Assembly (NCBI RefSeq): GCF_003086295.3
Contig: NC_092040.1
Location: 4,960,001 to 5,024,000, forward strand
Length of the DNA: 64,000 nt
Reading direction: 5' to 3'
From: Arachis hypogaea
Taxonomy: Eukaryota; Streptophyta; Magnoliopsida; Fabales; Fabaceae
Both the position numbers and the translations under genes were made by a program. How positions within the stretch are numbered: the first letter of the stretch is position 1; each line of letters begins with the position of its first letter. Below are positions 47,401 to 61,284 of the stretch, piece after piece. The notes beneath the pieces are model-generated. The model searched no databases and was not told the origin of the DNA. It was given only the letters and a program-made list of their open reading frames with translations.

Positions 47401-50400
47401 CTAATTCTTGCCGTTATCCAACCCTTCATTTCTGTAACTATCTAATATTATACTACAGTTGTTCATTGTGCAAGCATCAAGAAGACCGTGATTCCAAAGT
47501 TTGATCATGAATAACCTCCAACACCTGTAGTAAATTATAGCACGATTTAGTTTCTGAAAAAAGAAACGAAAAAGTCATGGGTTTGGGAACATGTGAGAGA
47601 CGCACATATAGCAATCACAACAATGGATCAATAGAACATCTGAGCAAGATATAATTCCTATTTCCTACACCGGGAAAAACCAGATAACAATTCTACCATA
47701 CTTAATCCTGCAAAAGCATTTTATTTTTATTTATTTTTTTCTAATTGATGGATACCCACATCCTGTAGGAAGAACTGTCCAGATAATAAGTTTTCAGTGC
47801 CAACCATGCCTCTTTTCATTATCAAAGTCAGCTACATGAAAATGTGTTTTGAAAGTGATTAGAATTAGATAGTAAATTAGATGTGTTCATTTTCTAAAGC
47901 CACCCTCTGGAGCATATATATTTTTTTAATTTCAAGTGATTCATATTTTAATGTTTTAGAAAGACAATGTATGTCTCTGCATATAATTCGCTGATGATTT
48001 CTATCTGGAATCAAACTCCACAAGTCAAAATATTAAGTTGTTCTTTAAGTATGAATGCTTCAAGCACAGAAACTGCATGAAATTAGAGAAATGTAAATGG
48101 AAAAAAGCAGCAAAAAGAGTACCAAAATAAAGCTGGGGATGAGATTAGCTCTTTTCCGTGAAGCTTGGAAAATGCCTCACATGCCCACGAAACATGGCCA
48201 TCAGCCAGCACTCTGTCATAGCAATTAAAACCAACATTAATTATGCAACAATTTCTTTATTAATCATGCAGGAGTCAAAAGCAATCTAGCTTGATAATGA
48301 TAACCGAAGGTACACATGTGGAAGATTAATAGGGTGGCAAGCAGTAGATACCTTTGCTTCCTCATAAAAGAGTTCCACAGATGCATGAGTTGCTTTTCAT
48401 CTTTGGAAACATCCACAAAATCATCAAGCATCTGCAACATTACAGTTCATTATCATGGTGATTCATATGTAGCGGCATTTGTAGCTCGATATACGAGTAA
48501 ACAGCAAAATTTTTATAAAGCATTACTTGGGCAAATTAGGTGTTTGGTATTTTCTAATTAAAAAAAAATCAATTTCATTTGACTTGTCTTCAGAAAGAAG
48601 ATAAAAATGTTGAAACCTTTGCTTACCCTTCGATCTTCAAGATCTGCAATGTCATCATCAACTTCATCTTCACTATCGCGATCTGATAACACTTGTTCTA
48701 GAGCCATAGGCTTAAAGTAAGACACACAAAAGCAAGAGATGAGACTTATAATCAAATCAATCATTACCAGCATATGCCTATTAACAGAAGGAACACCTCA
48801 AGTCTATTGGAAAAGAATGTCAAATTACAAAAGCTACACAAAATGTGTTAAATACCCCACAAGCCATATTCAACAAGTTAGCTAGAAACGCTAGAATCCA
48901 AATTTGTACATTTTATTTTCTTAATAAAAGTATTCTGCACTACTCATATTGAGTATAATATTCTATCCCTCCAGAGGGGCTAGTGAAACATCAATTACAT
49001 CCAAGATAACCCTTGTACATCAAAATCAAACCATATTTTGTCCCAGGGGAAAAGAATTTAAGAGGAACGGAGAAAGATGGGGCCTTCAAGCTCCCATCAA
49101 CAACTCTGTTCCAAAAAGAGAATATCTTATGAAGGAAATAAAAAGATATGAGAAGAATTAGGATCGTAAGGTATCCTCCAACATCAAAAAATCAACCAAG
49201 AGAAAGGGAATGCAAGACAGTTAGGAAATACATACAATAAAAGGAAAGATTGCTCAACCAAAACAAATGAACTAAGCTAACCAAGGCCTTAAGCATATCA
49301 CAATAAAGAATTCCCATAATCAGTAGACTCGAAAACCAGCAGCCTGTCAATATAAACAGTAAACCAGCTAGTGATCATAGACTCATTACAATAAAGTTTA
49401 GCAATCTAGCACCATAGTAATGTATGACAGATGTTATAACATAAAAACAAGATCCTTTACAGCCAACAAATCAAAGCAGCCTTAAGTTAACTAGCATCAA
49501 TGGTGCATAAAGTACACCATACATCAAACATGATAATATGCACAATTGCACATTATAAAAACTATCAAGATCTTAGATATCTTATCACGTACCTGAACTC
49601 TATGTGAGTGAAAGAACTGTCTCTTCTGCAGGAGCATTCGGCTGGAGAAACAAATTTGAATTAAAAAAAAGATTGAATTGAATTGGCCAAACACGGAGGA
49701 TCAAAGGAAAAGAAATAAGAAAAAATATCATTATTTCTCTGACACATTATATTTTATAAGAATTACAAGGTGGGATAGTCAATAGCTGATAACGGCTCAT
49801 AGGAAAGGGCCAAAAATCCACTGCAGAAATACAGCAGATACTGTTGCAGCTTATATCTACACATATTTATTATATGTAATAATGACAAAATCTAATAAAT
49901 ACTCATGTAAGACGTATATCAAGAACAATAAATCAGAGACATCTCAAGACTTACAGGAAATAAAAATTCATCAAAAGTTCACTAATTTTTCATTTATACA
50001 AAAAAGGAAGAAAAAAATGACATAAAAGAAATGCAGAATGGACAAAAAACAGAGAAGATAGAAGCAGAGTGCATGTGTGAAGAGAGAATACGAAGTTACT
50101 GTTATTATGAGTGGCAGAGTGGGCAAATTTATATAGAAAAAATAAGGCTTTTCAAAATAAAATTAATATCACAAATCTGCCATCCTTTTTTTATTATTGG
50201 AAAAGGAGTTTGCACTGATATTTCAACAAGCGGCTGCAATGGGTGTGGAACCACGGCAGAGAATAGCAGCTGCTATGACCAATGCAGATGATACAATAAT
50301 AATGAATGCACGAGCCAAAAAAATCAAACACAGATGATAGAAACAAAACACAATGTCAGATACTATGACGTTGCCATAATTGTGTTACATAGAAACTAGT

Positions 50401-53400
50401 TAATCACATATTCATGTTCCCTTAAACAAGCATCAAGTATAAAATATCAGTTAGAGAAGTAACCATAGAGAACTCAAGAACTTTAACAAGTAAAACCTAA
50501 GCCTTCAAAAGGCAAGATATAGGTTTCTAAGAACGTACTTTTTTGAGTCAGATCGATCCATGTTTAACTTCTTTGTTTTAGCAGGCACAGCAGGATCACT
50601 TCTATATACTGACTTACTAGTTTCTGGATCTCCTGAAGATTGCGGCATGGCAATTGAAACACCTTGAATGTTGAAACTGGATGCAACATATTCGAGGCAG
50701 TCTGCAGTGCCAGGAACATTGGGACCAAATCTTTCGACACCTTGTTTTTCCATTTGTAAATTCTTCTGAATATGACATGTTTTAGACATATTCTCCCCTT
50801 TGTAGGAAAGGATATCTGCAAATAATTTTTGAGATTTTAGTCCACCCTTTTAAGGGTTAAAGTAAAGAATTAGATAAGTATACAATTGTCATAGGATTGT
50901 TACCATCATTCTTCTCTAGAAATCCATTCTGTGTTCCCTCTGGTGAGTCCAACTCTAGGAACTTTACATTGGCTCGTTTTTCATTTTGAACAGAGTCCTT
51001 TCGTAAACGTTTTCGGGGTCTTGAACTGTATAGATGTTGTTGTTTGAATAAATTAAAGTCAACAATCTTGCACAATATTATATGAACTCGTTCGAGATTG
51101 CATTGAATATATACAAACAACCAACCAGAAGATGAAGGTTTGTGATTGTGGATTTACTCCGTCAGCAACACTCTGTATACATATTATAAATTTGATAACA
51201 AAATAAGCAGCTAGCAAAACAAAAAATCCATTCATCTCAAATGAAAACGCATTGCCATAACATAGCTAACATATATACATAATCAACTGATGAGGCAAAC
51301 CTTGCAATGTCCAAGACACACCATTGTTTGGTGCATAATTCACACACCTTCAATGACAGATTTTCAAACAAGTTCTACAGGAGTACAGGATAGGATTAGA
51401 CATTTGACCTCTAATCCTCTATTAATTTATTTAGTGTAGAGCTCATGATCTTTTAGAGGATTTTTTACTCTCAGATTTGTTGAGATATTTGAAAACTATG
51501 CTTCATAAATAGCTTTTTTCATCTGATTGTTTCTTGCTCTTGTAAGGAGGATCTCTTATCTTCTCTTTTTCTTGTATTATTATTCTTTCCGTCTTAATTA
51601 TATTGTTCAATTATCAATTAAAATAAGAAAGTTTAGTCAATATATTCTGGGGTTACAAACACACTAAGCTAAAATATTTCTCAAATAACAACACTTGTGA
51701 ATAGCCAAACATCAATAAAGCAGTCAACAATGGAAATAAAGATCAATTAGTGGTAACCAAGTTGAGCTATCCAACATCATTTTAGCTTGTTACCATAGAA
51801 TCCTGGCTCTTGATAAAACATTTTATAAAAATAAACAACAATGTATTACATGAACTTTCCTCTCCCTCCTTTTTAATCCCCAACATAGTCCCCAGTGAAT
51901 TGCTTGATGATTTAATCAACAGTAAAATTGTAAGCAGTGTACAATCCTTAAGAAAAGCAAACCATTAGCCATAAGTCAAACATTAAATAAGGTTCCTACC
52001 TCTGATCTCAATATATCAATTTTTACAGAGACATTAACTGCTTGGTAATCATCAGTCACCTACAAAATAAAACAAGAATATGTCAAAAAAAGCTCTTACA
52101 AAATAATCCATGAGTTTAAAAGTTTAGTTCACAATAAAAATTGCGCACCCAGAACTCAAAGTTGAATAGATCATGTGATGAACAAAGATGAAATCGCAAA
52201 CCCTGCATGAATAAACCAATGCTTTGATAAATTACCAAGTGAATAAATGTAACAAATACTGAATAAATTATTAAGAAAATGGCAAAAAAAAAAAAAAAAC
52301 AGCTTATGACAGGGAAATCACATACCAAATCCACACATGTTCATATCATGATAACATGAACATAGCAAAAAGGGAAGTGTGGCAAACAACTCATTATTAA
52401 TTTGTCCGGTTAATTCTAGCTGAATTATGAAAAAAAAAATTCCCAGAAAAGAGTGAAAGCCCTGGCTATATCCAATCAACATTTGTATTGAATATTTTAC
52501 CACTTCAAAGCAACATTCTTGACCACTCAAACCAGAGTGGTACATAAAAATTTTGTCCATGACACAATTTTCAAAGTCTTCAGTATCCTCAATTTCAAAC
52601 AAAGAAAAAGTAACAGCAGCCATATCATTAAATTATTAATGAAACAAGCAATGCAATAACCTATTTAAGTATAGACACTAATATGGAAATTCAACATGGA
52701 CACAATAACATGTCAAATTCTCAAAATTGTAGAATCATAGATATGAGATATCAACTCTCACTTTTTCACTATTTTAAAGGCCCTATCAAAAAGCATGTAG
52801 CATAGTTTCTACTTTCCATTGGCATTTCCTTCCCTGAATGAACATGTCTTGATATAGCTAAAACTAGTCATGTACAAGTATATTACAAAAGAATAATCCT
52901 TTAAAAAAACTGAAAGGTTAACTTTTTAGGTCCCTCTCTATCATTGTTTTTATCTATTTCATTTACAACCACTCCAAAAAAATAGATATGAAAACGGTCT
53001 TGTATTGAATTAAAATCTAAGTTAGTCTATTAAAACAGGCATGCAAAAAAGTGTCCAACTCATGCCTAGTATTCAAGTTGGATCAACCCCTCCCCCCCCC
53101 CCCCCCTCTTTTTCTTCTCAATTGCACACAATTGGACATGTCTTCGGTGTGTGCCAAACAAAAGGCATGCTTGTGTTTATAAACAATAATAATACAACTC
53201 CCGGAGGATACCTTAAAGCTGGCACATTGCATCAAGCAAAATGGACAAGAAAAATGTTCAGTCACTGCATTTGACAAGAGACAGGATATATATCAGAATA
53301 TCAGATTAGCCAGAGTCTTAAAGTCCAAATTATAAGTGGATTTAATATTCTGCACTAGAAAATGCTCAGCAATAGACAGTTGCAAGGATGTTGGAGTCAG

Positions 53401-54764
53401 TGAAAAGAAAAGAAATCATAGAACATTGACAGCAAGTTTGATTGCTTCTCATAAAAGGCATACATGTACTATAAGAAGCCAGTGGTATAGACAAAATGTT
53501 GAATCTATTTTATCATTGAAGGTATGATATACCTTCAGTCTTTCGTATCATGTTGTAACAATCCCTGTAGTTGAAAATCACAATTCCTCCCCTCAACCTA
53601 GAAAATAGAAGCGAAAAGAGCATAATTCATGAGGCACCCTTCCATTAATTCATGTTTGGAACGACTTGCAAGAATTCACAGCTGTTGAAAGCAAATTTAG
53701 CCCATCGTGATAATTGTAAATTCCCAACCCCCCCCCCCCCCCAAAAAAAAAAAAATCTACTTCACTGTGACTATAAAGGGAGGAGCAAATATTCATAAAT
53801 AACTCTGGGACAATTATCATCAGTGAAGCTTATAAATTGCTCTATGCGCTGGGGCGATTAATGCAGAAATAAACAACTAACTAATGTTGCTTTCTTAAAA
53901 AGAAGATAGAGATGTGGCAAGATGCATTAACTGGAAATTAATTTAATTCCAGCAGCATAATTATAACAAGAAAGAAAATACTCTGAAAAGTTTGAATGAG
54001 CACATTAGCAATTAAAAAATGTAGTGAGTAGTGTGTTTCAGCAGAACTGCCTGAATGAAACGATATAAATGCACATAATGCTATCATATATAGCAGTAAG
54101 TAAATAGGAATACTTACCTCCTTTTACGCCTTGCTTTTATTTTATACCGCAGAGATCTCCTAAGAAATGAAGGCTGCAAAATTGAGATATGGCATGAGTT
54201 AAGAGAGTATAATCACGCAATGAATAATCTATCTATTCTATAATAACAATAATAATAATAATAATATAGTAATGTGGCATCCACGTTAATTCTAAGAATA
54301 ACAACTTTCCAAATGTGGAAGGCATACACATAACAATGTCTAGAATATCTAATATATATGGTATTCAATTCATTTTCTATCAAGGTCAGCTCACCACAAC
54401 AGTTGAAGCATTTAGTTAGGGCTTCCTTCAAATAACAAAGTTTCGGTTCTTCAAATTACAGGCAGAAACGAAAACTTAATTCATAAAGAAAAAAAAAACA
54501 AAAAACAAAAAACCAGTAAAAGGTTTGAAACATTATGCCTAAAATATCATATGGAATTATAATTGGAAGACGCAAAGTGAATTAATTAATAAATGGAAAA
54601 AAAAAGAATAAGAAGAAGGAGAAGAAATAGAAGAATACGTTGTGAAGAGAACGACGGTAGAGGATGTTGTAAAGCTCAACAGGCTTGCAGTAAATCAAGA
54701 GGCTCTCGTCGGCGGCGGTGTCTTCGTCGCCGGAATGGTGAACGGGAGAATTTTGGCGGCACAT
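47401..54764 (-). CDS. VRN2: VRN2-type Polycomb (PRC2) Su(z)12 subunit
   Basis: Fourteen exons joined by GT/AG and phase: 54764-54639, 54173-54118, 53597-53533, 53264-53212, 52202-52149, 52059-52000, 51172-51126, 51025-50904, 50815-50539, 49641-49593, 48710-48627, 48431-48352, 48212-48123, 47524-47401, giving 428 residues (Arabidopsis VRN2 about 440). N-terminal SLLIYCKPVELYNIL and SFLRRSLRYKI; a C2H2 zinc finger (Cys89, Cys92, His105, His110: CPFC..FHLCSSH); a basic RPRKRLRK block (about 157-163); and a C-terminal VEF box (about 304-428) with ALEQVLSDRDSEDEVDDD, DEKQLMHLWNSFMRKQRV, GHVSWACEAF and CWRLFMIKLWNHGLLDACTM. In PRC2 this subunit supports H3K27 methylation, for example of flowering repressors. 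It lacks the EMF2-type N-terminal extension and begins Met-Cys as VRN2 does. Large introns hold poly-C runs. It looks functional. Confidence 0.93.
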
Positions 54765-55733
54765 GTTTGGTTAGTCTGAATTTCAACTGCAAAGAAACTG
54801 TGTAGTTGCTAATCTGAGAGAGGTTTAGGTCAGAACGACGAGACGACACCGTATGGAAGCAAATGTTATTTATTGCAGAGAAGCTGAAACCGAATCCACG
54901 AGAGAGAGAGAGAAGGGGGGTGGGGGGCGATGAGGAGATCTGGCGGAGAAGAAGGAGGGGGCCCCACTCTGAGAACCTAATCCAAATTTTGAACCCAACA
55001 CTCCTTAATTATAATTATGGGCAACGATGGTTCATTTACGATTGTTGTGGTCCAATTGAGCCCAAAATCATCATTTAATAATGGTGATTAGTGAAGAGTT
55101 TAAATGGAAGACTGGTATTCTTTCAAGACAATAAGAAAAAAACAAAAAGAAAAACTCATAAGTTGCTCCGTAGAAGTCACGCCTGTTCAGTGATTGAGCT
55201 AAACTGCTAAAGTGCTCGAGCTCAACCTCTTCCTAAAACAGACAAAAGTCTACCCGACCAAAATGTATCAATTTGCACCTCTCTAACCACCACGTACTTT
55301 ACCTTTATTTTTTTAAAAAGATAAAAAGTTTATTGATTTTTTTATTTAAAAATATTTAAATTTTTTAAAATTTAAAAATTTATAATTTTTTTTAAATTTA
55401 GACCTATCAATTTTTTATGTTCACTTGAATTTGTCAGATCTAACGAAAAAATTAAAAGTAACTTTTGTTGTACTAACTTAATTGATACGGATGTACACGT
55501 AAAAATTTTTAAAATAGAACAAATTTAACATAAAAAATCGATGATCCAAATTTAAAAAAAAATTAAAGACATAAATATATTTTTAAATTTTAGAAAACTT
55601 AAATATCTACATATAAGAATTAATTTGTCTTTTTTTATTTTTATTTAGTATGCTTTTTTATAAGTAATATTAGAGTAAAAAGTAAGAATTCTTTTTTTGG
55701 AAATGAGAGTACGAAACCTAGATTCAAAAATAA
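54765..55733. other. VRN2-type promoter side and intergenic DNA
   Basis: A (GA)n tract lies near 54899-54913 and G-rich DNA near 54915-54965, likely 5' UTR/promoter. About 55310-55630 is an inverted-repeat AT-rich element (arms near 55325-55395 and 55555-55625). No gene. Confidence 0.45.
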
Positions 55734-55738
55734 AAGAA

Positions 55739-56108
55739 TGTTGTGATAAGATCTTATATGGATGACCATTGACTATGTATGACTTGGATGGCTCAACTTT
55801 CCTATAGTGAAGTGCTATATTACCAAGGAGATTACATTTAACGAAAGAGGAAAAAGAGAACTATTGTACATGTATAAATAGGAGATTAAGCCTCCGTTGA
55901 TTACACATCAATAACAATAATCTTCTTTTTCTATTATCTATATACCAAAATTTTCTCTCTCTCTTTCATACGCTACTATATATATATATGAATCATCTCT
56001 TTTATAATAATAATTATAGTGAATATTACTATTAGAGTTATCTAATTATATTTCATATTTTATATTTGTTACCTCTTATTTATTTATTTATTTAGTTATT
56101 TTATAACA
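55739..56108 (+). repeat. 5' LTR of the Copia element
   Basis: 370 bp, TGTTGTGATAAG to TTTTATAACA. A TATA box TATAAATA lies at 55873-55880, with CT-rich and short TA tracts downstream. Confidence 0.95.
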
Positions 56109-56140
56109 CGTTATTAGCACGAAACTCTAACGAAGTTTTA
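56109..56140 (+). promoter_or_regulatory. primer-binding region of the Copia element
   Basis: The bases after the LTR read CGTTATTAGCACGAAACTC, not the common TGGTATCAGAGC complement of initiator Met-tRNA, so another tRNA part or a decayed site is implied. Confidence 0.3.
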
Positions 56141-56167
56141 GGAAGACTCCAGGTAAAAATTTTTATT

Positions 56168-57009
56168 ATGTCGAAACTCTTTCATTTTGAATATAATACT
56201 CTTGATATATTTGAAAATAATTATTTATCATGGATATAGATGTTGAAATCCATCTTGATTTAATGGATCTTGGAGATACCATTGAAGCTGAAAATAATGC
56301 ATCCCAAAAGGATAAAGTCATAGCCATAATTTTCCTTCGTCATCATCTTGACGTATGATTGAAAAATGAATATCACACATTAAAAGATCATGTAGACCTG
56401 TGGAAAAACCTTGAAAAAATGTACAATCATGTGATACTTCTTCAAGCCCGATATGTTAGAGAAAATTTTCTCGACCTTCCATGTCTTGAATGTGCTCCTG
56501 CAGCAGCAGTATCGAGAAAAAGAATCTAAAAATATTCCGAGTTAATATCTTGCTTTCTTGTTGCTGAACGCAACAATGAGTTACTTTTAAGGAATCATGA
56601 AGCGCGCCCAGTTGGCGCCGCCCCATTTCCTGAAGTAAATGCGGCAATTAACCCTAAAAGAGGTAAATGGCAAGATTTTGATAACAAGAAAAATTATGGA
56701 AGAAAAATGAATTATGTTCACAAGAAATGATCTCACCAGAAGTGGGATAAAGAAAGAAACAATGGGCAAAGTCAATCAATTGAGGATAAATGCTTCCGTT
56801 GTGGTGGAAAAGGCCATTGGTCACGTACCTGTCGTACCCCAAGACACCTAGTTAATCTTTATCAAGCATCTTTGAAAAGAGATGACAAAGAAAAGGAAAC
56901 AAATTTTGTTTCAAATGATGAAAATTCCACCACTCATTATGATGTATCTAATTTCTTTAAGGATTCTGAAGGTAATATTGGCTATTTGATCAATGATGGA
57001 ATAGTTTGA
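56168..57009 (+). pseudogene. Copia gag remnant with CCHC zinc knuckle
   Basis: Opens MSKLFHFEYNTLDI, meets a stop near 56237, then reads in another frame as DVEIHLDLMDLGDTIEAENN and HTLKDHVDLWKNLEKMY. Another stop falls at LDV*LKNEY. The nucleocapsid knuckle CFRCGGKGHWSRTC lies near 56791-56832. The region ends with a stop at 57007-57009. Confidence 0.85.
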
Positions 57010-57102
57010 TATGTGTATGTGTTTGTTAAGTATTCATGTGAATAATTTGACTGTGCATGTACTTCTACTCATTTTATAATTATCATTTGTTTTTGAAGAA
57101 AA

Positions 57103-60100
57103 ATGGCAAAGACAAATTCTGAAGATATTTGCCTTGCAGATAGTGCAAGTTCGCACACTATTCTTAAAAGTAATATATATTTTACCCATCTTGTGCCAAA
57201 AGATGAATATGTTAATACTATTATTGGCTCAGGCAATGTGATAGAAGGCTCCGGAAGAGCTATAATTTTGTTTCCTGGAGGAACAAAATTTATAATAAAT
57301 AACGCACTATTATCTACCAAGTCCCTGAGAAACTTGTTGAGTTTCAAAGATATTCGTCGAAATGGATATCATGTTGAGACAATGAATGAGGAAAATCATA
57401 AGTATTTATGTATCACAACTCATGATTCAAATAAAAAGGTTATATTAGAAAAGTTGCCCTCACTTTCATCTGGGTTGTATTATACAAAGATTAGTGTAAT
57501 TGAATAACATGCCATTGTAAACCAGAAGTTTACCAGTCCAAATGAATTCATAACTTGGCATGATAGATTGGGTCATCCGGGAACAACCATGATGAGGAGA
57601 ATTATTGAAAACTCTCATGGACATTCACTAAATAACCAGAAGATTTTTAAATCTAGTGAATTTTGTTGTGCTGCATGTTCTCAAGGGAAGTTAATTCTAA
57701 GGCCATCACCAGTAAATATTGGATTTGAGTCCCCTGAATACCTAGAAAGGATTCAAGGTGATATATGTGGACCTATTCATCCACCATGTAGATCTCTTAG
57801 ATATTTTATGGTCCTGATAGACGCATCTTCGAGATGGTCACATGTGTGCTTATTGTCTTCTCGCAACCTGGCGTTTGCGAGATTACTGACTCAAATTATT
57901 CGATTAAAAGTACAATTTTCAGAAAATCCAATCAAAGCAATTCGCCTTGATAATGCTGGTGAATATACTTCCCAAGCTTTTGATGCTTATTGTATGGCTA
58001 ATGGAATAAGTGTTGAACATTTAGTAGCTTATGTTCACACACAAAATGGGTTAGCAGAATCACTTATTAAACGCCTCCAATTAATAGCTAGACCCTTGCT
58101 TATGAGAACAAATCTCCCAACCTCGGTTTGGGGGCATGCTATTTTACATGCCGCAGCACTTATTCGTATGAGGCCAACGAGTTACCATCAGTTCTCTCCT
58201 ATGCAATTAGCTTTTGGCCAGCAGCCAAATGTTTCCCATTTAAGAATATTTAGGTATACGATATATGTTCCCATTGCACCACCTAATCGCACCAAAATGG
58301 GACCCCAAAGAAAATTGGAGATATATGTTGGATATATTCTCCCTCTATAGTGAGGTATCTTGAAATACAAACTGGATATGTATTTAAAGTCCGGTTTGCA
58401 GATTGTCATTTTGATGAATCAAAATTTCCAACATTAAGGGGAGAGAATAAGTTTCCTGAAAATGAACTTAATTGAAATGCATCATCGTTGATGCATTTAG
58501 ATCCTCAATCAGGGCAATGTGAACTAGAAGTTCAAAAGATTATACATTTGCAAAGAATAGCAAATGAATTGCCTGATGCATTTTCTGATACAAAGAGGAT
58601 AACCAAATCTTATATACCAGCGGAAAATACCCTAATTCGAATTGATGTCCCATTAGGACAAGTAGCCACTGAAGCAAATTCACGCCAGAAGCGTGACAGG
58701 ACGGAAAATGCCCCAATTCGAATTGATGTCCCAGTAGGACAATAGCCACTAAAGCAAATACACGCTAGAAGCATGGCAGGCTTGTTGATTCCAAAGATAA
58801 AAATTCTCGAAAGAGAAAAGAGGTAAATATTATTCCTGTTGAAAAAGACACAGTAAAGACACCTGTAGTTGCCCAAAATTCTGATATAATTTTAACGCCA
58901 TAAGACGTTCAGGTACCTAAAAATTGTGAAAATGATGAGATCTCGATAAATTATGTCTTTACATGAGAGAAATGGGACCGAAATAAGACAATTATCAATG
59001 AAATATTTGCATATAATGTGGCATTAAATATCATGCATGAAAATAAGGATCTTAAGCCAAGATCAGTCGAAGAATGTCGACAAAAAAATGATTGGCCAAA
59101 ATGGAAAGCAGCCATGAAGGTTGAATTAGACTCACTTGCAGAATGTGAAGTCTTTGGACCTGTAATCCGTACACCTGAAGATGTAAAACCTGTTGGATAC
59201 CGATGGGTATTTGTGAGAAAACGAAATGAGAAAAATAAAGTTGTGCGCTATAAAGCCCGACTTGTGGCACAAGGTTTTTCACAAAGGCCCGGTATAGATT
59301 ATGAAGAAACGTATTCCCCTGTAGTGGATGTAATAACATTGCATTATTTGGTTAGTTTATCTACATATCATAAACTGCATATGCATTTAATGGATGTGGT
59401 AACAGCCTATTTGTACGGTTCATTAGATCAGGATATTTATATGAAAGTCTCTGAAGGATTAAAGATATTTAAACCATCCAATGAATATTCGCAAGGGTTA
59501 TACTCAGTCAAATTGCAAAGATCTTTATATGGTCTAAAGCAATCTGGACGAATGTGATATAATCGTCTTACTGAATATTTGGCCAAAAATGGATTCAAGA
59601 ATGATGATATCTGCCCGTGTGTTTTCATAAAAAATTGCATCTGGATTCATTATAATTGCTGTGTATGTTGATGATTTAAATATAATTGGAACACCTGAAG
59701 AGATTCTAACAACTATAAAAGCTCTAAAAGAAGAGTTTGAGATGAAAGATCTTGGAATGACTAAATTTTGTCTCAGCCTGCAGATCGAGCATATAAAAAA
59801 TGGGATCTTTATTCATCAAACAACATACACAGAAAAGATCTTGAAGAGATTTTATATGGATAAGTCACGTCCATTTAGTACCCCAATGATCGTAAGATAT
59901 TTAGATGTGAAAAATGATCAATTCCGTCCTAAAGAAGAAAATGAATATATCCTTGGTTTTGAAGTACCATATCTTAGTGCTATTGGAGCGCTAATGTATC
60001 TTGCTAATAATACACGACCTGATATATCATTTGCTGAAAATTTACTAGCAAGATATAGTTCCTCTCCAACCAGAAGACATTGGACTGGAGTCAAACAAAT

Positions 60101-60660
60101 CTTTCGATATCATCATGGAACGGTTGATATGGGATTGTTTTATCCCTATGCATCCAAGTCACAACTAGTTGGCTATACAGATGCTAGCTACTTGTCTGAT
60201 CTACATAAAGGGAGATCTCAAGCAGGATACTTGTTTACATATGGTGGTACAGCTATATCATGGAGGTCCACGAAATAAACGATTGCTGTAACATCCTCTA
60301 ATCATGCCGAAATACTAGCAATACATGAAGCTAATCGCGAGTGTTTTCGGCTGAAGAGTTTGATCCAATATATTCTGTCATCATGTGAACTGATTGATCA
60401 TAAGATAACTCCAACTGTCCTGTTTGAAGATAATACAGCATGCATTGCTCAACTTAAAGGCGGATACATCAAAGGTGATAGAACAAAGCATATTTCTCCC
60501 AAATTCTTCTTCAGTCATGATCTTTAAAATAAAGGGACAATTGATGTCCAACAGATCCGCTCAAGTGGCAATCTGGCAGATTTATTTACAAAGTCACTCC
60601 CAAAATCCTCATTTGAAAGAGGTACATGAGATTGGGATGCGCCGATTTCGAGACATTAAA
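57103..60660 (+). pseudogene. Copia pol remnant (protease, integrase, RT, RNase H)
   Basis: Protease motif CLADSASSHTI (DSA in place of the usual DSG/DTG triad start), then a stop at 57505-57507. Integrase zinc region HDRLGHPGTT and core with GDICGP and IRLDNAGEYTS (57568-58350). The frame breaks before 59018. Reverse transcriptase opens RWVFVRKRNEKNKVVRYKAR and includes DVVTAYLYGSLDQDIYM, a nonsense TGA where MW is expected (59555-59557), a further frameshift, and the active site YVDDLNIIG at 59664. RNase H has TDASYLSDLHKGRSQAGYLF, then TAA at 60276-60278 in place of Gln before TIAVTSSNHAEILA. At least four inactivating changes are visible. Confidence 0.9.
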
Positions 60661-60859
60661 TGATGTCGACAAGAGGGAGAGACTGTACTCTTTTTTCCTT
60701 GGTCAGGTTTTTTCCAATTGGGTTTTTCTTGATAAGGTTTTTAATGAGGCAATTCCTATCACAAAAGATATTGTACTCTTTTTCCTTCATTAAAGTTTTT
60801 TCCCACTGAGTTTTTCTTTAGTAAGGTTTTAACGATGCAATAATCCTAAATGGTCATCC

Positions 60860-60868
60860 AAGGGGGAG
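60860..60868 (+). other. polypurine tract of the Copia element
   Basis: AAGGGGGAG directly before the TG of the 3' LTR, the expected plus-strand primer site. Confidence 0.8.
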
Positions 60869-61103
60869 TGTTGTGATAAGATCTTATATGGATGACCATT
60901 GACCATGTATGACTTGGATGGCTCAACTTTCTTATAGTGAAGTGCCATATTACCAAGGAGATTACATTTAATGAAAGAGGAAAAAGAGGACTCTTATACA
61001 TGTATAAATAGGAGGTTAAGCCTCTGTTGATTACACATCAATAACAATAATCTTCTCTCTCTATTATCTATATACGAAACTTTTCTCTCTCTCTCTCATA
61101 CGC

Positions 61104-61164
<61 letters not shown>

Positions 61165-61279
61165 GAATCATCTCTTTTATAATAGTAATTATAGTGAATA
61201 TTACCACTAGAGTTATCTAATTATATTTCATATTTTATATTTGTTACCTCTTATTTATTTATTTAGTTATTTTATAACA
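60869..61279 (+). repeat. 3' LTR of the Copia element
   Basis: 411 bp. The extra length compared with the 5' LTR is mainly expansion of a TA tract at about 61107-61164; it is one TTTA unit shorter near its end. Confidence 0.95.
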
Positions 61280-61284
61280 AAGAA

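Larger units (their letters stand above)
55739..61279 (+). mobile_element. Ty1/Copia LTR retrotransposon, structurally complete but inactive
   Basis: 5' LTR 55739-56108 and 3' LTR 60869-61279, both TG...CA, with a perfect 5-bp duplication AAGAA at 55734-55738 and 61280-61284. Gene order is gag, protease, integrase, reverse transcriptase, RNase H, as in Copia (integrase before RT). A polypurine tract AAGGGGGAG abuts the 3' LTR (60860-60868). The coding region has many stops and frameshifts. By hand the LTRs differ at about 18 sites plus indels, so the insertion is not recent. Confidence 0.95.
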
